Below are positions 36,656 to 47,885 of a stretch of 60,000 nt of DNA, in pieces. This DNA is from Bugula neritina (lineage: Eukaryota > Bryozoa > Gymnolaemata > Cheilostomatida > Bugulidae). The notes below the pieces were generated by a model. It was not told the DNA's origin. It saw only the letters and a list, made by a program, of their open reading frames with translations, and made no database searches. Position 1 is the stretch's first letter. Every line of letters begins with the position of its first letter. The position numbers were made by a program, and so were the translations under genes. The DNA lies in contig OZ037768.1 in the NCBI GenBank assembly GCA_964035545.1, positions 17,233,875 through 17,293,874 of the forward strand, given 5' to 3'.

Positions 36656-39600
36656 TAGCCATGAAGTAGAATTTCAAATTTGTAAATACTCCGTAGTTGA
36701 GTTATAATGGTAGAATCTATATTTCTGTAGTATTGTTTAGCTTGGGACTCTGACATGAAGTTGGAGTGCTCATCAGGGGGAGCTAACTCTAAATATGACT
36801 CATCTCTTCCTATTAGCCTTAAGATATATTTGGTATCAGCATCTAAAATAGTACAAAAATAGTATAATAGAATAATATATTAATATTTATTTGAACGTCT
36901 AATTGCTGCATGCATCTGAAGTATCATTTAGACTTTAAAGTAAATAGACATGTTGAAATAAAATGAGAAAGTGTTTGGTCAGTTAATATATGCCAAGAAT
37001 ACGTTATTAATTATGCAATGAAGATTTTATATCAATTGATTATTGCTGAATTTTGAGAGATATAATTTAAGCTGTTTTGCTTCTGATACATTGCCCTTGC
37101 ATCGAATATACTATAAGATAATACAATTTAATGTGAGCCAGCTTAACATGTCAACTCAGCAAGCAAATTTCTACCTTTAACTAATCTTAAAATTGTATTC
37201 AATTAAAAGTGGGCAGATATGGTGACTGCATGGGAGTTGAGAGTTAGTAAAATTTTGTGAGCTAAAATATCCTTTGCATTGCCTTAAGCTAGCTATTATT
37301 CAGTCTTAAAATTTCTCTAAAAGTTGTGAAATTTGTTAAAAATCAATACCACTAGGCACTTTTTATCAAAAGTGAATTAATCCGTCTTTTATAATACAAG
37401 TAGGCATATGTATCCAAACATAGTATATCGAGAGAGTATGTACATATGTACAATATGTTATATGTATGTATGTAGTATATAGAGTATGTACACATAGAAA
37501 GAGTAAGTATAAAAAGAGAGTAGGTAAGTCTGTATAAACATATTCAATCTTGCTGCTGTAGGCCTACTCTTTTTTATATCCTTTGTGTATATATTTAGAA
37601 GCATACTCTCTCTATATACTATATGTACATACATACTTTCTCTATATACTATATGTACATACATACTTTCTCTATATACTGTCTGTACATACTCTATATA
37701 TACTTTGTGTACATATACATACTCTATATGCTATGTGTACATGCTGTACATACTTACTATTTGTACTTACTTATTGTCTTCATGTGTCCTATGTGGGTAT
37801 AATTCATAGCACAAATATCACAAGAGAGGTATTGTGGTCTCCCCGCATCATCAAGTTGAGATGTCCCTAAGTGCTTAGCCCGGACTATTATACATTCAAG
37901 GAAATTTTTAAACAGCAGCGTCTGTTTTCTCACAGTACCTCTGTTGTACCAGCTGCATGGCCTCTGGTGTACTCTAGCATATTCACTCTTTATAACTGTT
38001 GCCAAGTAAGCTGATACTAATCTAATCCAAGGGTCTCTGTTCAAAACAACATAAAATATTTACAAGGTTCCGCACTAAAATATTATTGCCTGTATAAACT
38101 TCACCGTTACTGAGTACCTAACAAAATATGTCTCTCAATGCAACTGAATAAATAATTTCTGTGTAAGACACCTTTTTTTAATTCACTACATCAAATTAAA
38201 CTAAAACCTGGCACACAGATATACGTACATATAGGATAATAATGCTAAAAGTTATTAGTGGCAAGAACGATTGTATAACCAAACCCCAATAGTCTATAAT
38301 AAGGCTTTTCTGCACTAGTAAATGTTTTTACCTTACAAACAAAAATTTTACTAATTTTGAACTAGTCTTCGAAAGGTGTAAGACACTGTCTGGGCTGATG
38401 ACTTGTATTGAGACGGCATAGTAATATAGGAAGGCGGGAATTTCTCTTGCTGGATCTAGCAAACTTCCGGCGAGGTAGAGGAGCATTTGCTGCCATGACT
38501 TTGATCCGCATCTTTTGACGGGACAGTAAAGTGCTTTATCACGTATGTCATGTAAAGCTGTCCAGGAAGAAGACTTGCTAAAAAAACCAGACAAAAATGG
38601 ATCATGAAAGTTTTACTCTAGTTTATTACAATATAATAACCTGCTGGAACATGTGACAAATTGTTTTGTTATGAAGCTGCTTTTCCTTGCACAAACTTTG
38701 TTTCTATGAGAGAAGTGTGCGCAATCTGCCAGTCAAATTTTGCTTTTATCAAACTTCATGTCCTCAAAGTTTTAAAACTTATGCACGAATATTCAAACAA
38801 ATTATTTTTTCTAGTAAAGAGTTCAAAAGCATTATTGATGGGCCTGTTACACAGCATGTAGTAATTAGCATCAAGACACCCTGCAGCTTTAAAAAGTGAT
38901 AAGTTTTATACTATTGTGTGTCATCTTGCAGATCTGCACAGTATTGATGGATTCTTCTTTTCCTCCTTTGCTGTAGTTCAACCATGTTTCCATCTAGTAT
39001 GTCTATTCTAGCTGCCTCATAATCTTGCAACTTCAGTATAAACTGTGTTAAGAAACGGTCACATACTCACTATAATATAGCTTTGACAACTATAGTATTA
39101 ATTTTACTCCCCGCCCCTTAAAGGTTGTTCTACACCATATATTTTAATACAACACTATTTAGGTGCAATAGAGGAGGAATTTTTATAGCTTTCTTTAATC
39201 TTCTCATCAATAGTTGATTTGAGGTGTGGGTTGAAATTCCTGCAAGAATATAACTTCTTGCGGTACATTTCTAATTTAGAGCACAAGCTTTTATCAATTG
39301 CTCCATTACTGCACCTATATGTTTAAAAAGAAGTATATGATTTAAATGTAACAGACCATCACTTTATTGGATACTGCAGGCTTTATAAATAGCATGTTAT
39401 TGGAATTTGATAAATACTCATTTGAAATTCAGATAAAATTGTAGTTGGGAAATTAAGTTTCTCTATAAAAAGAGATATCACTCTATAATCACCAACTAAT
39501 TAGATGCCCAAAATTAAAAAGTCCTGCACTATAATTACTCAGCAATGCTAAGAATTTAAAATTAATTTGTGAAATGATATTTTTACCCAAGAGCTTTGCC

Positions 39601-39939
39601 ATACATGATATACATGCAAAAAACATATATCTATTTATTATCTGAGTTACCACATGCAATGTTGATTCAATCACATGGCTACTTCACCCCAATTTTTTCA
39701 AACAACAATCGAAGCCTATATAACAGCAATAAGAAAGTTTCACTATTACTTACAGCTCTAACACTTGGTTTTCTGTCCGGTACAGCCCCAAGGTCTTCAT
39801 TCTCACTTTTACTAATGATTACAATCAGGATTGTGTAGCAAATAAGACACGCTGTTGCTGTTATAATGAGGAAGTTCGGTAATTTACTATTGCCATACAA
39901 CTGTCTAATTTTCATATCCCTTGTTTTGATGTAGCACAC
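36634..39939 (-). CDS. Golgi carbohydrate sulfotransferase (CHST8-14 / HNK-1ST type)
   Basis: Five exons: 39939-39754, 39042-38930, 38577-38332, 38036-37771 and 36842-36634; 339 aa (331 if the second Met at 39915 is used). A type II membrane protein: an uncleaved hydrophobic anchor (LPNFLIITATACLICYTILI, about 21-40), a basic stem ending QQRRKRRIHQYC, then the Sulfotransfer_2 domain. The 5'-phosphosulfate loop is YCPVKRCGSKSWQQML (117-132) and the 3'-phosphate site is VRDPWIRLVSAY (181-192). Later blocks are SCDICAMNYTHIGHMKT, ILRLIG and QLRSIYKFEILLHGYS, the usual C-terminal pattern. It transfers sulfate from PAPS to glycans in the Golgi; the exact acceptor cannot be told. Intron 2 appears to use a GC donor (CT|GCAAGA), the only choice that keeps phase. 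The first and last exons were identified by splice phase and family pattern. Confidence 0.88.
37410..37760. repeat. Short tandem/inverted repeats in sulfotransferase intron 4
   Basis: Repeats of TACATACTTTCTCTATATAC (29-bp unit at 37605-37690), with complementary copies (AGAGAGTATGTACATATGTA) at 37430-37510. Overlapping ORFs rich in Tyr/Leu/Thr are by-products. Confidence 0.75.
39160..39318. mobile_element. TAGGTGCAGTAAT-family MITE, copy d (sulfotransferase intron 1)
   Basis: The left end is TAGGTGCAATAGAGGAGGAA and the complemented right end is TAGGTGCAGTAATGGAGCAA: clear terminal inverted repeats. The body includes GCAAGAATATAACTTCTT, matching the family. Confidence 0.8.
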
Positions 39940-40193
39940 TATTTAAAGTTGTGCCTGTAAGGTTACTTCAAAGATGTTTGCTTGAGTTATATCCTATGTC
40001 AGACAGATACATATAATGTATATTTTATTGATTTTACTCATTAAAAGTTCTGAACACAATAGATCTCATTGTTTTGGAGGGTTAGAACTATACATGTATT
40101 TGTTAATCTTTACCTATCACATTGTGTTGGAGTACTAGGCTAGAAAATCCCTAGATGCAACACAAAGCTCGGGGTTTGGGGTTTTGTGGGTGT

Positions 40194-40211
40194 ATATATA
40201 TATATATATAT
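40194..40211. repeat. (TA)n microsatellite
   Basis: A short run of TA dinucleotides between the sulfotransferase and K2P genes. Confidence 0.9.
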
Positions 40212-40501
40212 CAAAATTGAGCAAATACATATATTGATTATTTTGAAAAATAAAGTCGAGACCAAAGACAAAGAAAATTATCTGATTATGTAAAATTAAA
40301 ATTGTATAATTACCTGTTTTGGATTAGGTATACTACTTATTACCTGTAAAATTGTCAAACAACAAATGTCAATTTAAACAGCTGTAATTTTTATAATGAA
40401 TTAAAGCAACTCGTATAATATGCATTTCAATGTAGCCATAAAAATGTTTTAACTAGCATGTGAAACTTGAGATTGTTTTTCAGCAGGCTGAAAGTTCCGT
40501 T

Positions 40502-43500
40502 TCATAAATCAGTACTTTCTCTTATAGACTCGTCATCTTCAGGAGAAGTTTTCTCTTTGTTCTCGACAAGGTTATTTTTCTTTTTAGGAACTACATTACT
40601 GACAGCATCTGAAATTGCTGACAATGTAGATGCCATCCACACAAGACCAAAGATTACCCAGACATTTACAAACAGTCTGTACAATCTTCCTTCGGCTGAT
40701 TCACCGGATCTCCCATTGGCAAACTCTGAAAACACAAACCATATAAAATAATTCAATGGGATCGTCTATAATAGTACCTACTCTGCTGCAGCTGCAGCTA
40801 GCAAGCAATAATTTAAATTATCTTTTTTTGTAAAGGAAACCAATTAAAAAACAACTACAGTGCTCCTGCAGTAGATTTGGGGATCTATTTATTTACTTAA
40901 ATGCATTAATCTTTGTTGTTATAGTTAATCTCTTGGCAAAGCTTTCTTTGTTAGTCTTCTTTATTTTATGCAAGTTTGCATTCAGACATCCCAAAGTTCG
41001 GGATGTCTGATTCCGAAGGATCCGAACATCCTAACTGGGTTCGGGCGTCTACTCTGTGACCGATTTTGGAATGTTCTGGAATTCGGAGAGTGTCCAAATT
41101 CCAGGGTATGTCAGAGCGAGCTTCCGGAGTAGAATCAGTCTACTGCTGGAGCTTGAAGACACTGCTACTACTATCAAGACTACTGTATTTTTCAAGTGCA
41201 CCAATAATACTGTCCACTTTAGATTTTAAACAAAGAACCAAGAATTAACTAAGCCCCAGCTAGTAAACTGCATGAACAGATGCAACTAAAATGGGGACCT
41301 GATAATGCTTAAGATTATTGTAATTCAATCTACAATACCAATTAGGAAGAAATCAAACACTGCATATATCTAGTTACCTCTTTATTTTTTGCATATTATG
41401 TTACAGCCTACAGGCTATAAAATATCAATTTTAGTTATTTATTACTCTAATAATTTGCTACAAGAGAAAAGACCTGAAGGCTAAAACAACTAAGTCAATG
41501 AGTCTGTGAAGCTGCGAATTTGTGATTCATTAAAAAATCTCGTAAACTCAGCAGCATTTACTTAAATAATGCAATAAAAATGAATTTATAAACAGTAGGT
41601 ATCTTTTAAATATTTCTGTTTATAAAAGTCATCATTAGAGCTGGTCATCAGCTAAGTCTAGTTCAACTTTCACAAAATGATTTTTACAGGAGGTTCACTC
41701 ATGTGTCCCAACTTCTATTTACATGCACTAAGGCATTGTATTTTTATATAAACTAGTTGAAACAATAGTGTCTAGCATATATGTTAATTGGTTTATCTGC
41801 TGTCTTCAATGTAATATGTGAAATAAAGCTGTAACTGCATAACTCTTGTATATATTGGTGCAATACTTTCAAATTTGTTTCCATACAGTAATACATAGTA
41901 TTTTACTTGAAATTAAATATCTTGGAGTTTTAAATTGCTACTGCTAAAACCAAAGGTTTCTTATTTTTGAAAAGCTACCTCATCATAATATAATATACTG
42001 ATTGGTAGAAAAAAGTAAATAAAACAAAAATTACATTTATCTATTATATGAATCGGACAGGCAAATTCAATACTAACAGCATTATTTTTCTTATACTACA
42101 AATTCATCATAATTTATAATGAGTAATAACATTTCACAGCCTGATTCTTTAAAGTTTAAAGTATTTTTAACTAAAACACGAATGTATAACTTTGGTGTTG
42201 CATTATTATTACATGAGAGTTAATCTCTTAACTTGGAGTGGGGCACTGAGAACTTAGAGAGCAATTTTGAAAACCCCAACTGAGATTTATTATTAAGCAC
42301 TTTCATAACCACCAAGAACACCTCAATTAAAAAGAATTGCTACTCAGCCCTTAGATTGGATTCATTCAGTTTTAAGTTGAGGTAGGTGCCAGAGAAACTA
42401 AAAATGCTTGTGTTTTAAAAATGAAAAATAGCTAAAGAAGTTATGCTCCCACTATAGAATTTTAACGAAAACCAAAATTCATTTGGAAAATTAAAGAAAT
42501 TAGGCTACCAAAATTTTATTTTGCTAGATATCTAAATACCTAAGTTTGGTAGATAGTTCAAGTGACCAGATCACAAATACAAGATTAAAGAAAATATGCA
42601 TCTATTTTGTGTTTGTATTGCTTGTATATAAACTTCATTTAATTTAATTTACCTGGATAATAATCACCAAATCCTATCGTAGTTAGAGTGATGAAAGTGT
42701 AATACACAGCAATGTTGTAATTCCAACCTTCAGCATAAGTGAAGATTATTGCTGGTAAGAGACTGAACAGCAGAAAACCTAAAATATAACAATATGATAT
42801 TATAATCTGATGAGATCACCTATGTTTAGAGACTGGTAAATGTTAAAAGAAGCATATAAATGACCACTAGAGCAAATATTTGTATATAATGATACAGTTA
42901 CAGTTACAGTTGGGTTGATTTTACAACTGAAGGAAATTTCAAACATCACAGACACACTACAACCCTCTTGCCCTAATGTAGTGATTGAACTGCATGCAGT
43001 AGTAAATTGATGCAAATTTGTTTATGAAGGCTTATTGACACCACTAACTTCGTAAATAGTCATCTTTTAGTATAAAGTTCTAAAGCAAAAACTAATAACA
43101 CTTAAAAAATCTAGAGCTAAGTTTTAATCTAGCTTAGGTATTTTATGTTCATTTCATGAGACATTTAAAATGTCAAAAGAAAATTTGCAGCTGTATAGCG
43201 TAGAAATACAGAAATGTTCAAAATCTTAATATTGTTCCTCTCCAAAAGCCACAAAGCTATGAAAGTCTATATTCTGTATATTCTATAACTAGTAGAGGCA
43301 ATTTAGTATAAATTCCAATGAGTGATTAGTACTTTTCCAGGTATAAGTTAAACTCCAATGAGTACTTTTCCAGATATATAAGTATTAAGCTGAAGATCTA
43401 GATTCTAGTGTTTACTGTATGTAGCAATCAAAATAGTCATGATAGCATAGCTATATGCTTATAATGATGTAATAATTTATGACATTTCAATGAAATTTCT

Positions 43501-45307
43501 ATGTATTATAATATATAAATTAGATGAAGGAGAATAGCGTGTATACAGTATTGCTATGAGATAGCATATTACTCACCAATAGTGAATACTAGAACAAGAG
43601 AGAGAATCGATTTCCACTTTTCAGTCTTCACTTTTTTCAGCAATTTGTTTGAAATCTTTCCAAAGAGGCTGGCCATTCTCATACCAAGCTGACCAGAAGT
43701 AACCAAGAACAATGGAATGCCGAGCAATGCAAAGAACACAGTAAACACTCGGCCACCTGGAGTAGCTGGGGAGATGTTACCATAACCTAAAGTAAGTTCT
43801 AACACTTAGATATTGGCAAACAAGAGTAGCAGTAACACAAGAAATAGCAACAGCACTGAGTAATGACTGAGTACTTCCTGAGAGTACTATAACTAAACTT
43901 ACAACAAAATGAAACGGAACTCTACAAAGTTAAAGAGGGGGATTGGGATTGAATTACAAAATGGTTAGCTGTTGACAGCTTTTTTCTCTAAAACACATAA
44001 CAAATATCTTAACTCCTGGAATCAATAACAACTTGGAACTCTGTGAGGCCACTTTACAGTTGCCATGACCATGTGATAAGAAACAAGCTAAAGAGGTAGA
44101 TGTTTAGATCTATTAAATTATATGAAAGTAGATACAACACCTTACTCTATCTATCAACATAATTGTATTTGCTTTCTCAAATTTATTTGCAGAGTATTGA
44201 GCAACTCATATCAATAAATACAAGTAGTCACTGATATCATAGCATAATTATAAATGTTTCTTTTGTTGGTATACATAACATGTCATCTATAGCACATATG
44301 TAATTTATCCTTTGGAAACCGTTTGCTTGCAATATTCATAAAATTAGACTACATTTTAGCAGCCGCTGGGTATTGAAAAAGTATATGAACAATGCTGTGT
44401 TTAGAAGCACAAGCTGGTTACATGCTGGAACCATGCATTGTTTTCTATTGTAGCAAACACAATGGAATGTGGAATGTCAAAATATTAGTAATAACTTACC
44501 AATGGTTGTGACTATAGTAGTAGCGAAGAATATTGAACTAATAATATCCCAGTTGCTGTCGTGTGACTCAGTGCTATTTGATGCTGTTATTCCCAGCTCG
44601 TAGGCATCGATGACCTCCTCAATGAGTAACTTCAGCTCTTCTGCTGTCACACATGTATTATTATCTAAAATAAATTGATCTCCATATTATCTTGAATAAC
44701 ATAATTTCAGCCAAATATTTAGGAAAACCTTAGGTACCAGCTATATGTTAAAATAAAAATGTAACCCATAGGATTGAACTCAAGTAGATCATAGATATGT
44801 GTAACAACACCAAACTATGTATTGAAATGAATGCAAAATAAATGACAGAGAAGACAGACCTGTCTACTTATTATCATGTTACTTATTATGTTATAATTAC
44901 AACTAAAATAACAATAGTATTTCATAATTGACTTTATGAGTACCCGTTGAAATAGAAGCTCATTGAAGGCTACTAAAGAGAAAGTGAGCTAATTCATTTA
45001 TGAGCCCCAGTAGTAATTAATCCAACTACCAAGCCTATGGTAATAATTTGATTGAAATTGACTTACTAAGAAATTCGCTAACCCTTTGAGTGGATGCTAC
45101 AACAGTTTCCTGCTCTGGTGAGGCTTCTATAAAATGGAAAATAACTCCGCCAAGTATTACCAGCAATACATAGGACACCATAAGTATGGCCAGAACTTTC
45201 CCACTGACCCAGCCATCTGGCTGTGGCTGAGGTTCTGCCAGCTCTGGTTCTGGTGCTGAAGTTTTTTCTTCTCGGGCTGAATTTTCTGCGCTGTGTGATT
45301 TCTCCAT
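40502..45307 (-). CDS. Two-pore-domain potassium channel (K2P, TREK/TALK-like)
   Basis: Complete model, 321 aa, five exons: 45307-45067, 44664-44500, 43786-43577, 42778-42653 and 40725-40502; all internal junctions are phase 1 and GT-AG. K2P subunits dimerise to make background (leak) K+ channels in the plasma membrane. Layout: acidic/proline N-terminus; M1 about 37-58; extracellular cap with sequons NNT and NST; first pore TTIGYGN (133-139) followed by GGRVFTVFFALLGIPLFLVT (M2); basic M2-M3 linker; M3; second pore TTIGFGD (238-244); M4; a short C-tail rich in K, E and S. The GYG/GFG pair and the ALLGIPLFLVTSGQLG block fit the TREK/TRAAK/TALK branch. The C-terminal tail is short, about 35 residues after M4, so the long regulatory tail of vertebrate TREK is missing. 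Exon ends fall within both filters (TTI|G and TI|GFGD downstream), a common K2P pattern for the first. Confidence 0.95.
40982..41010. repeat. Hairpin, 11-bp perfect arms
   Basis: TCAGACATCCC, a 7-base loop, GGGATGTCTGA. It opens a GC-rich patch (40982-41130) similar in style to the element at 30734, inside K2P intron 4. Confidence 0.75.
42383..42535. mobile_element. TAGGTGCAGTAAT-family MITE, copy e (degraded)
   Basis: Left end TAGGTGCCAGAGAAACTAAA; body GCTAAAGAAGTTATGCTCCC and CCAAAATTCA, as in the other copies. The right terminal repeat is eroded. It lies in K2P intron 4. Confidence 0.65.
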
Positions 45308-45399
45308 TGAATCGAATCAGCGTTGAGTCAATCAAATCTACTTTGTGCTGGTTAGCTGAGCGGAGCTGAGTGAATAAGTGAGACATTAAATCACACGAG

Positions 45400-45991
45400 T
45401 ATGTCTTTTTACTCGGCTAACGCATGCCTGTATAATAAAACAATTGAATTTTTGTGGCTAATAAATAAATGAAAAGCCATTAACTCAAGGAATGCATTAT
45501 TTGTATTGCATAAAAGTAAATAGAACTTCGGCATAAATACTTAGTTGCTAAAAGCAGAACAGTAATAACATCTGTAGTCATAGTTACAAGGACATTTCGT
45601 AATTCATCTGTATGCAGCACAAAGGCCACAGGCCAAAGCCACACCTATTTTAAACTAAACCTATATCTTGCAACTGTAACTCTAATGCACTGTGTTGAAT
45701 ACACACACATCTTACATAGATACCACATGTTCACGTGGCTGCAGATAATTTACATGACTTATTGTCAGATCTTGTTTAACAATAATTAGGTTCCCTCCAA
45801 GCACGTGAAAACGAGGGGAGAGGGTTATCATATTTGCAACAGCTGCACTACAGTTTGGTTTCTTTCTAGCTGCTTTATGGTTTATAGCTGGTAAATTTAA
45901 ATTATGAATCACTATAATATGATGTTGATTGCATTTAATATGAAAGTATTCAAATAGCTGAGAGTCAGAAAAGTTAAATGCCAGTGATGTT
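45400..45991. other. K2P upstream region, no gene seen
   Basis: Presumed promoter side of the K2P gene. The minus-strand ORF at 45712-45999 has no family features. Confidence 0.4.
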
Positions 45992-46462
45992 GGTTTCATC
46001 CCACTTAGACGTTTCCCACTTAGACATTTCCCACTTGGGCGATTTTTTTATTTCGGTACAAAATATATAGTAACTTATACAAATATAACTGTTGCATTTA
46101 CTACTAAACATGAAATAGGCTACCAAGCCAGCTATTTGCTTTAACTTAGTACTAATTTAGCTATAGTTTATTTTATTCAGAATAACAGAATAAAATGCAC
46201 AAATGCATTTTATGGTATATTACATACTGCTATATTACAACTTTTTCTTATTAGATTTTGTCTATCTTTTACCTTTAAGTTTAAGGTTTGTGCAAGATGG
46301 CTTCTTATAAAAGCATTGTTACTGTAAGTGGCTTGCTGGTGGCTTCTTTGCTTTCTATTATGTGCTAAATAATAGCATAAAATACATATATTACACTAAA
46401 ATCTATAAATATTGTCTAAGTGGGAAGCGCCCATGTGGGAAACGTTTAAGTGGGATGACACC
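45992..46462. mobile_element. 471-bp MITE with internally repetitive termini
   Basis: The left end is GGTTTCATCCCACTTAGACG, continuing with two more TTTCCCACTT units; the complemented right end is GGTGTCATCCCACTTAAACG with the same pattern. The core is AT-rich and non-coding. The superfamily is not recognised. Confidence 0.85.
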
Positions 46463-46499
46463 GTAATGTTCACTATAATTATATAGGATCATTGAGGTG

Positions 46500-46801
46500 T
46501 CCAGCAAAAATGGCACCGGTAAAAATGGCACCGGTAAAAATGGCACCGGTAAAAATGGCACAGGCAACAATGGCACAAATAACAAAGTAGGTGAAATTGG
46601 CACAATTTGTTAGTATTACCGTTTGGGTGGGGGTTTGGAATAGGGGTTTAGGCTTGGAGATTTGAGTTTGGGGATTGGGTTTGGAGTTTAAGGGTTGAAG
46701 GTTTTTGGTAGAGGGTTTGGGTTTGGGAAAATTTAACATCAGTGTGCCATTTTTACATATACTTTTCCATTTGTGCCATTATTACCTGTGCCACTTTTAC
46801 C
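46500..46801. mobile_element. GGTAAAAATGGCAC-family MITE, copy 2
   Basis: The left end has four tandem copies of AAAAATGGCACCGGT. The complemented right end is GGTAAAAGTGGCACAGGTAA. The core (46620-46735) is G/T-rich with repeated GGGTTT-like runs. Homologous to 25838-25970. Confidence 0.8.
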
Positions 46802-47554
46802 TAAAATCGATAATTAAAGTATACATGATATTCAACTTGGATATTTCTAATCTCATAATAGTTATAATAATATGTTTTAATTAAGAACTTGGCATAGTTT
46901 TTTCAGTGAGTGATCACCAATGAGTTTATAACATAAATGTATGCAAACATTCTAAAGCCAATGCATATCTAATCTAGCTTCTTCAATCAGTTTTTCTTAT
47001 TGAACTGCATGTGTGAGCTGAAAGGTTTTTGTATTCACCATTTTTAAGCATTAAAAACTAGTAATGCTATCAGATAGTTTCGACATCTAAAATAATATAG
47101 TGAGAACAGAGGCTACCATAGCAAGTAGACACAAAGTTGCTGAAAAGAAATTTCATATAGTGATGGGGAAGATAACTCTAATATTTAGCTAGTGGCACAA
47201 AACACTTCTGATGGGAAAGATAACTCTAATATTCAGTAAGACAATAAGACTGGAATTTATTCCATTTTTATTGCTGAACAGTGATTCCAAGTAATTTGAA
47301 CCTACATTACAACTAAGTATTTTCAAAATCATATGGTATGGCAAAGACAATATGTAAACAACGGCTGCTGCTTTACTTTATATTTTTGATTGTCACCTGC
47401 AGGACTGCTGTCAAGAGTAATCTAATATAATTGGAATAAAAATAGTCTAAAGCAAGAATCGTCATAAAGATAATTGTTTCTACCAACACGCAGCAAGACA
47501 CACGATTTCTGGTTGGTAAATATTGACCACTCATATTTCTGTAATAGCAGCCTA
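46802..47554. other. Intergenic, no gene seen
   Basis: AT-rich. A short direct repeat, GGGRAAGATAACTCTAATAT, occurs at about 47165-47185 and 47214-47233. Nothing else supported. Confidence 0.45.
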
Positions 47555-47885
47555 TACAGTTTATTTTAAAAACTACTCTGAATGTTCGACGCTATGGAAT
47601 AAATTGCCTAGTTCTATTGGTGCTGTGGGGAGGGAGGCTGGTTTCAAAATTGCCCTGAGAGACCATCTAATGGCAAATTTCCAGATAAAAAAATAATTTT
47701 TTAAGTTGCTAAAAATTCCAAAAACCTAAACAAAAATCTTATATAACTGTCAACCATTCATGGCTCAGTGCCTCGACTAGCTACAGTGCTATTGCGCCAT
47801 AGGCCCTGTCATTTTGTTTATTTTTTTCTCAATTAATTTTTTCCCTTCTATGACAAAATAAAAACAAACAAACAAACAAACAAAC
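47555..47885 (+). mobile_element. 3' end of a non-LTR retrotransposon, (AAAC)n tail
   Basis: One frame ends TLWNKLPSSIGAV...FKIALRDHL..., the classic C-terminal signature of jockey/CR1-like reverse transcriptase ORFs (LWN.LP......FK..L..H), then a stop, a 3' UTR and an AAAC tandem tail at about 47861-47884. It is severely 5' truncated. It differs from the LINE at 52.9 kb, whose tail is ACAAG-type. Confidence 0.7.

Noticed and set aside
37583-37870. Tyr/Leu/Thr-rich ORFs (95 and 74 aa)
   Set aside because: Products of short tandem repeats in the sulfotransferase intron, and partly antisense to its exon 4.
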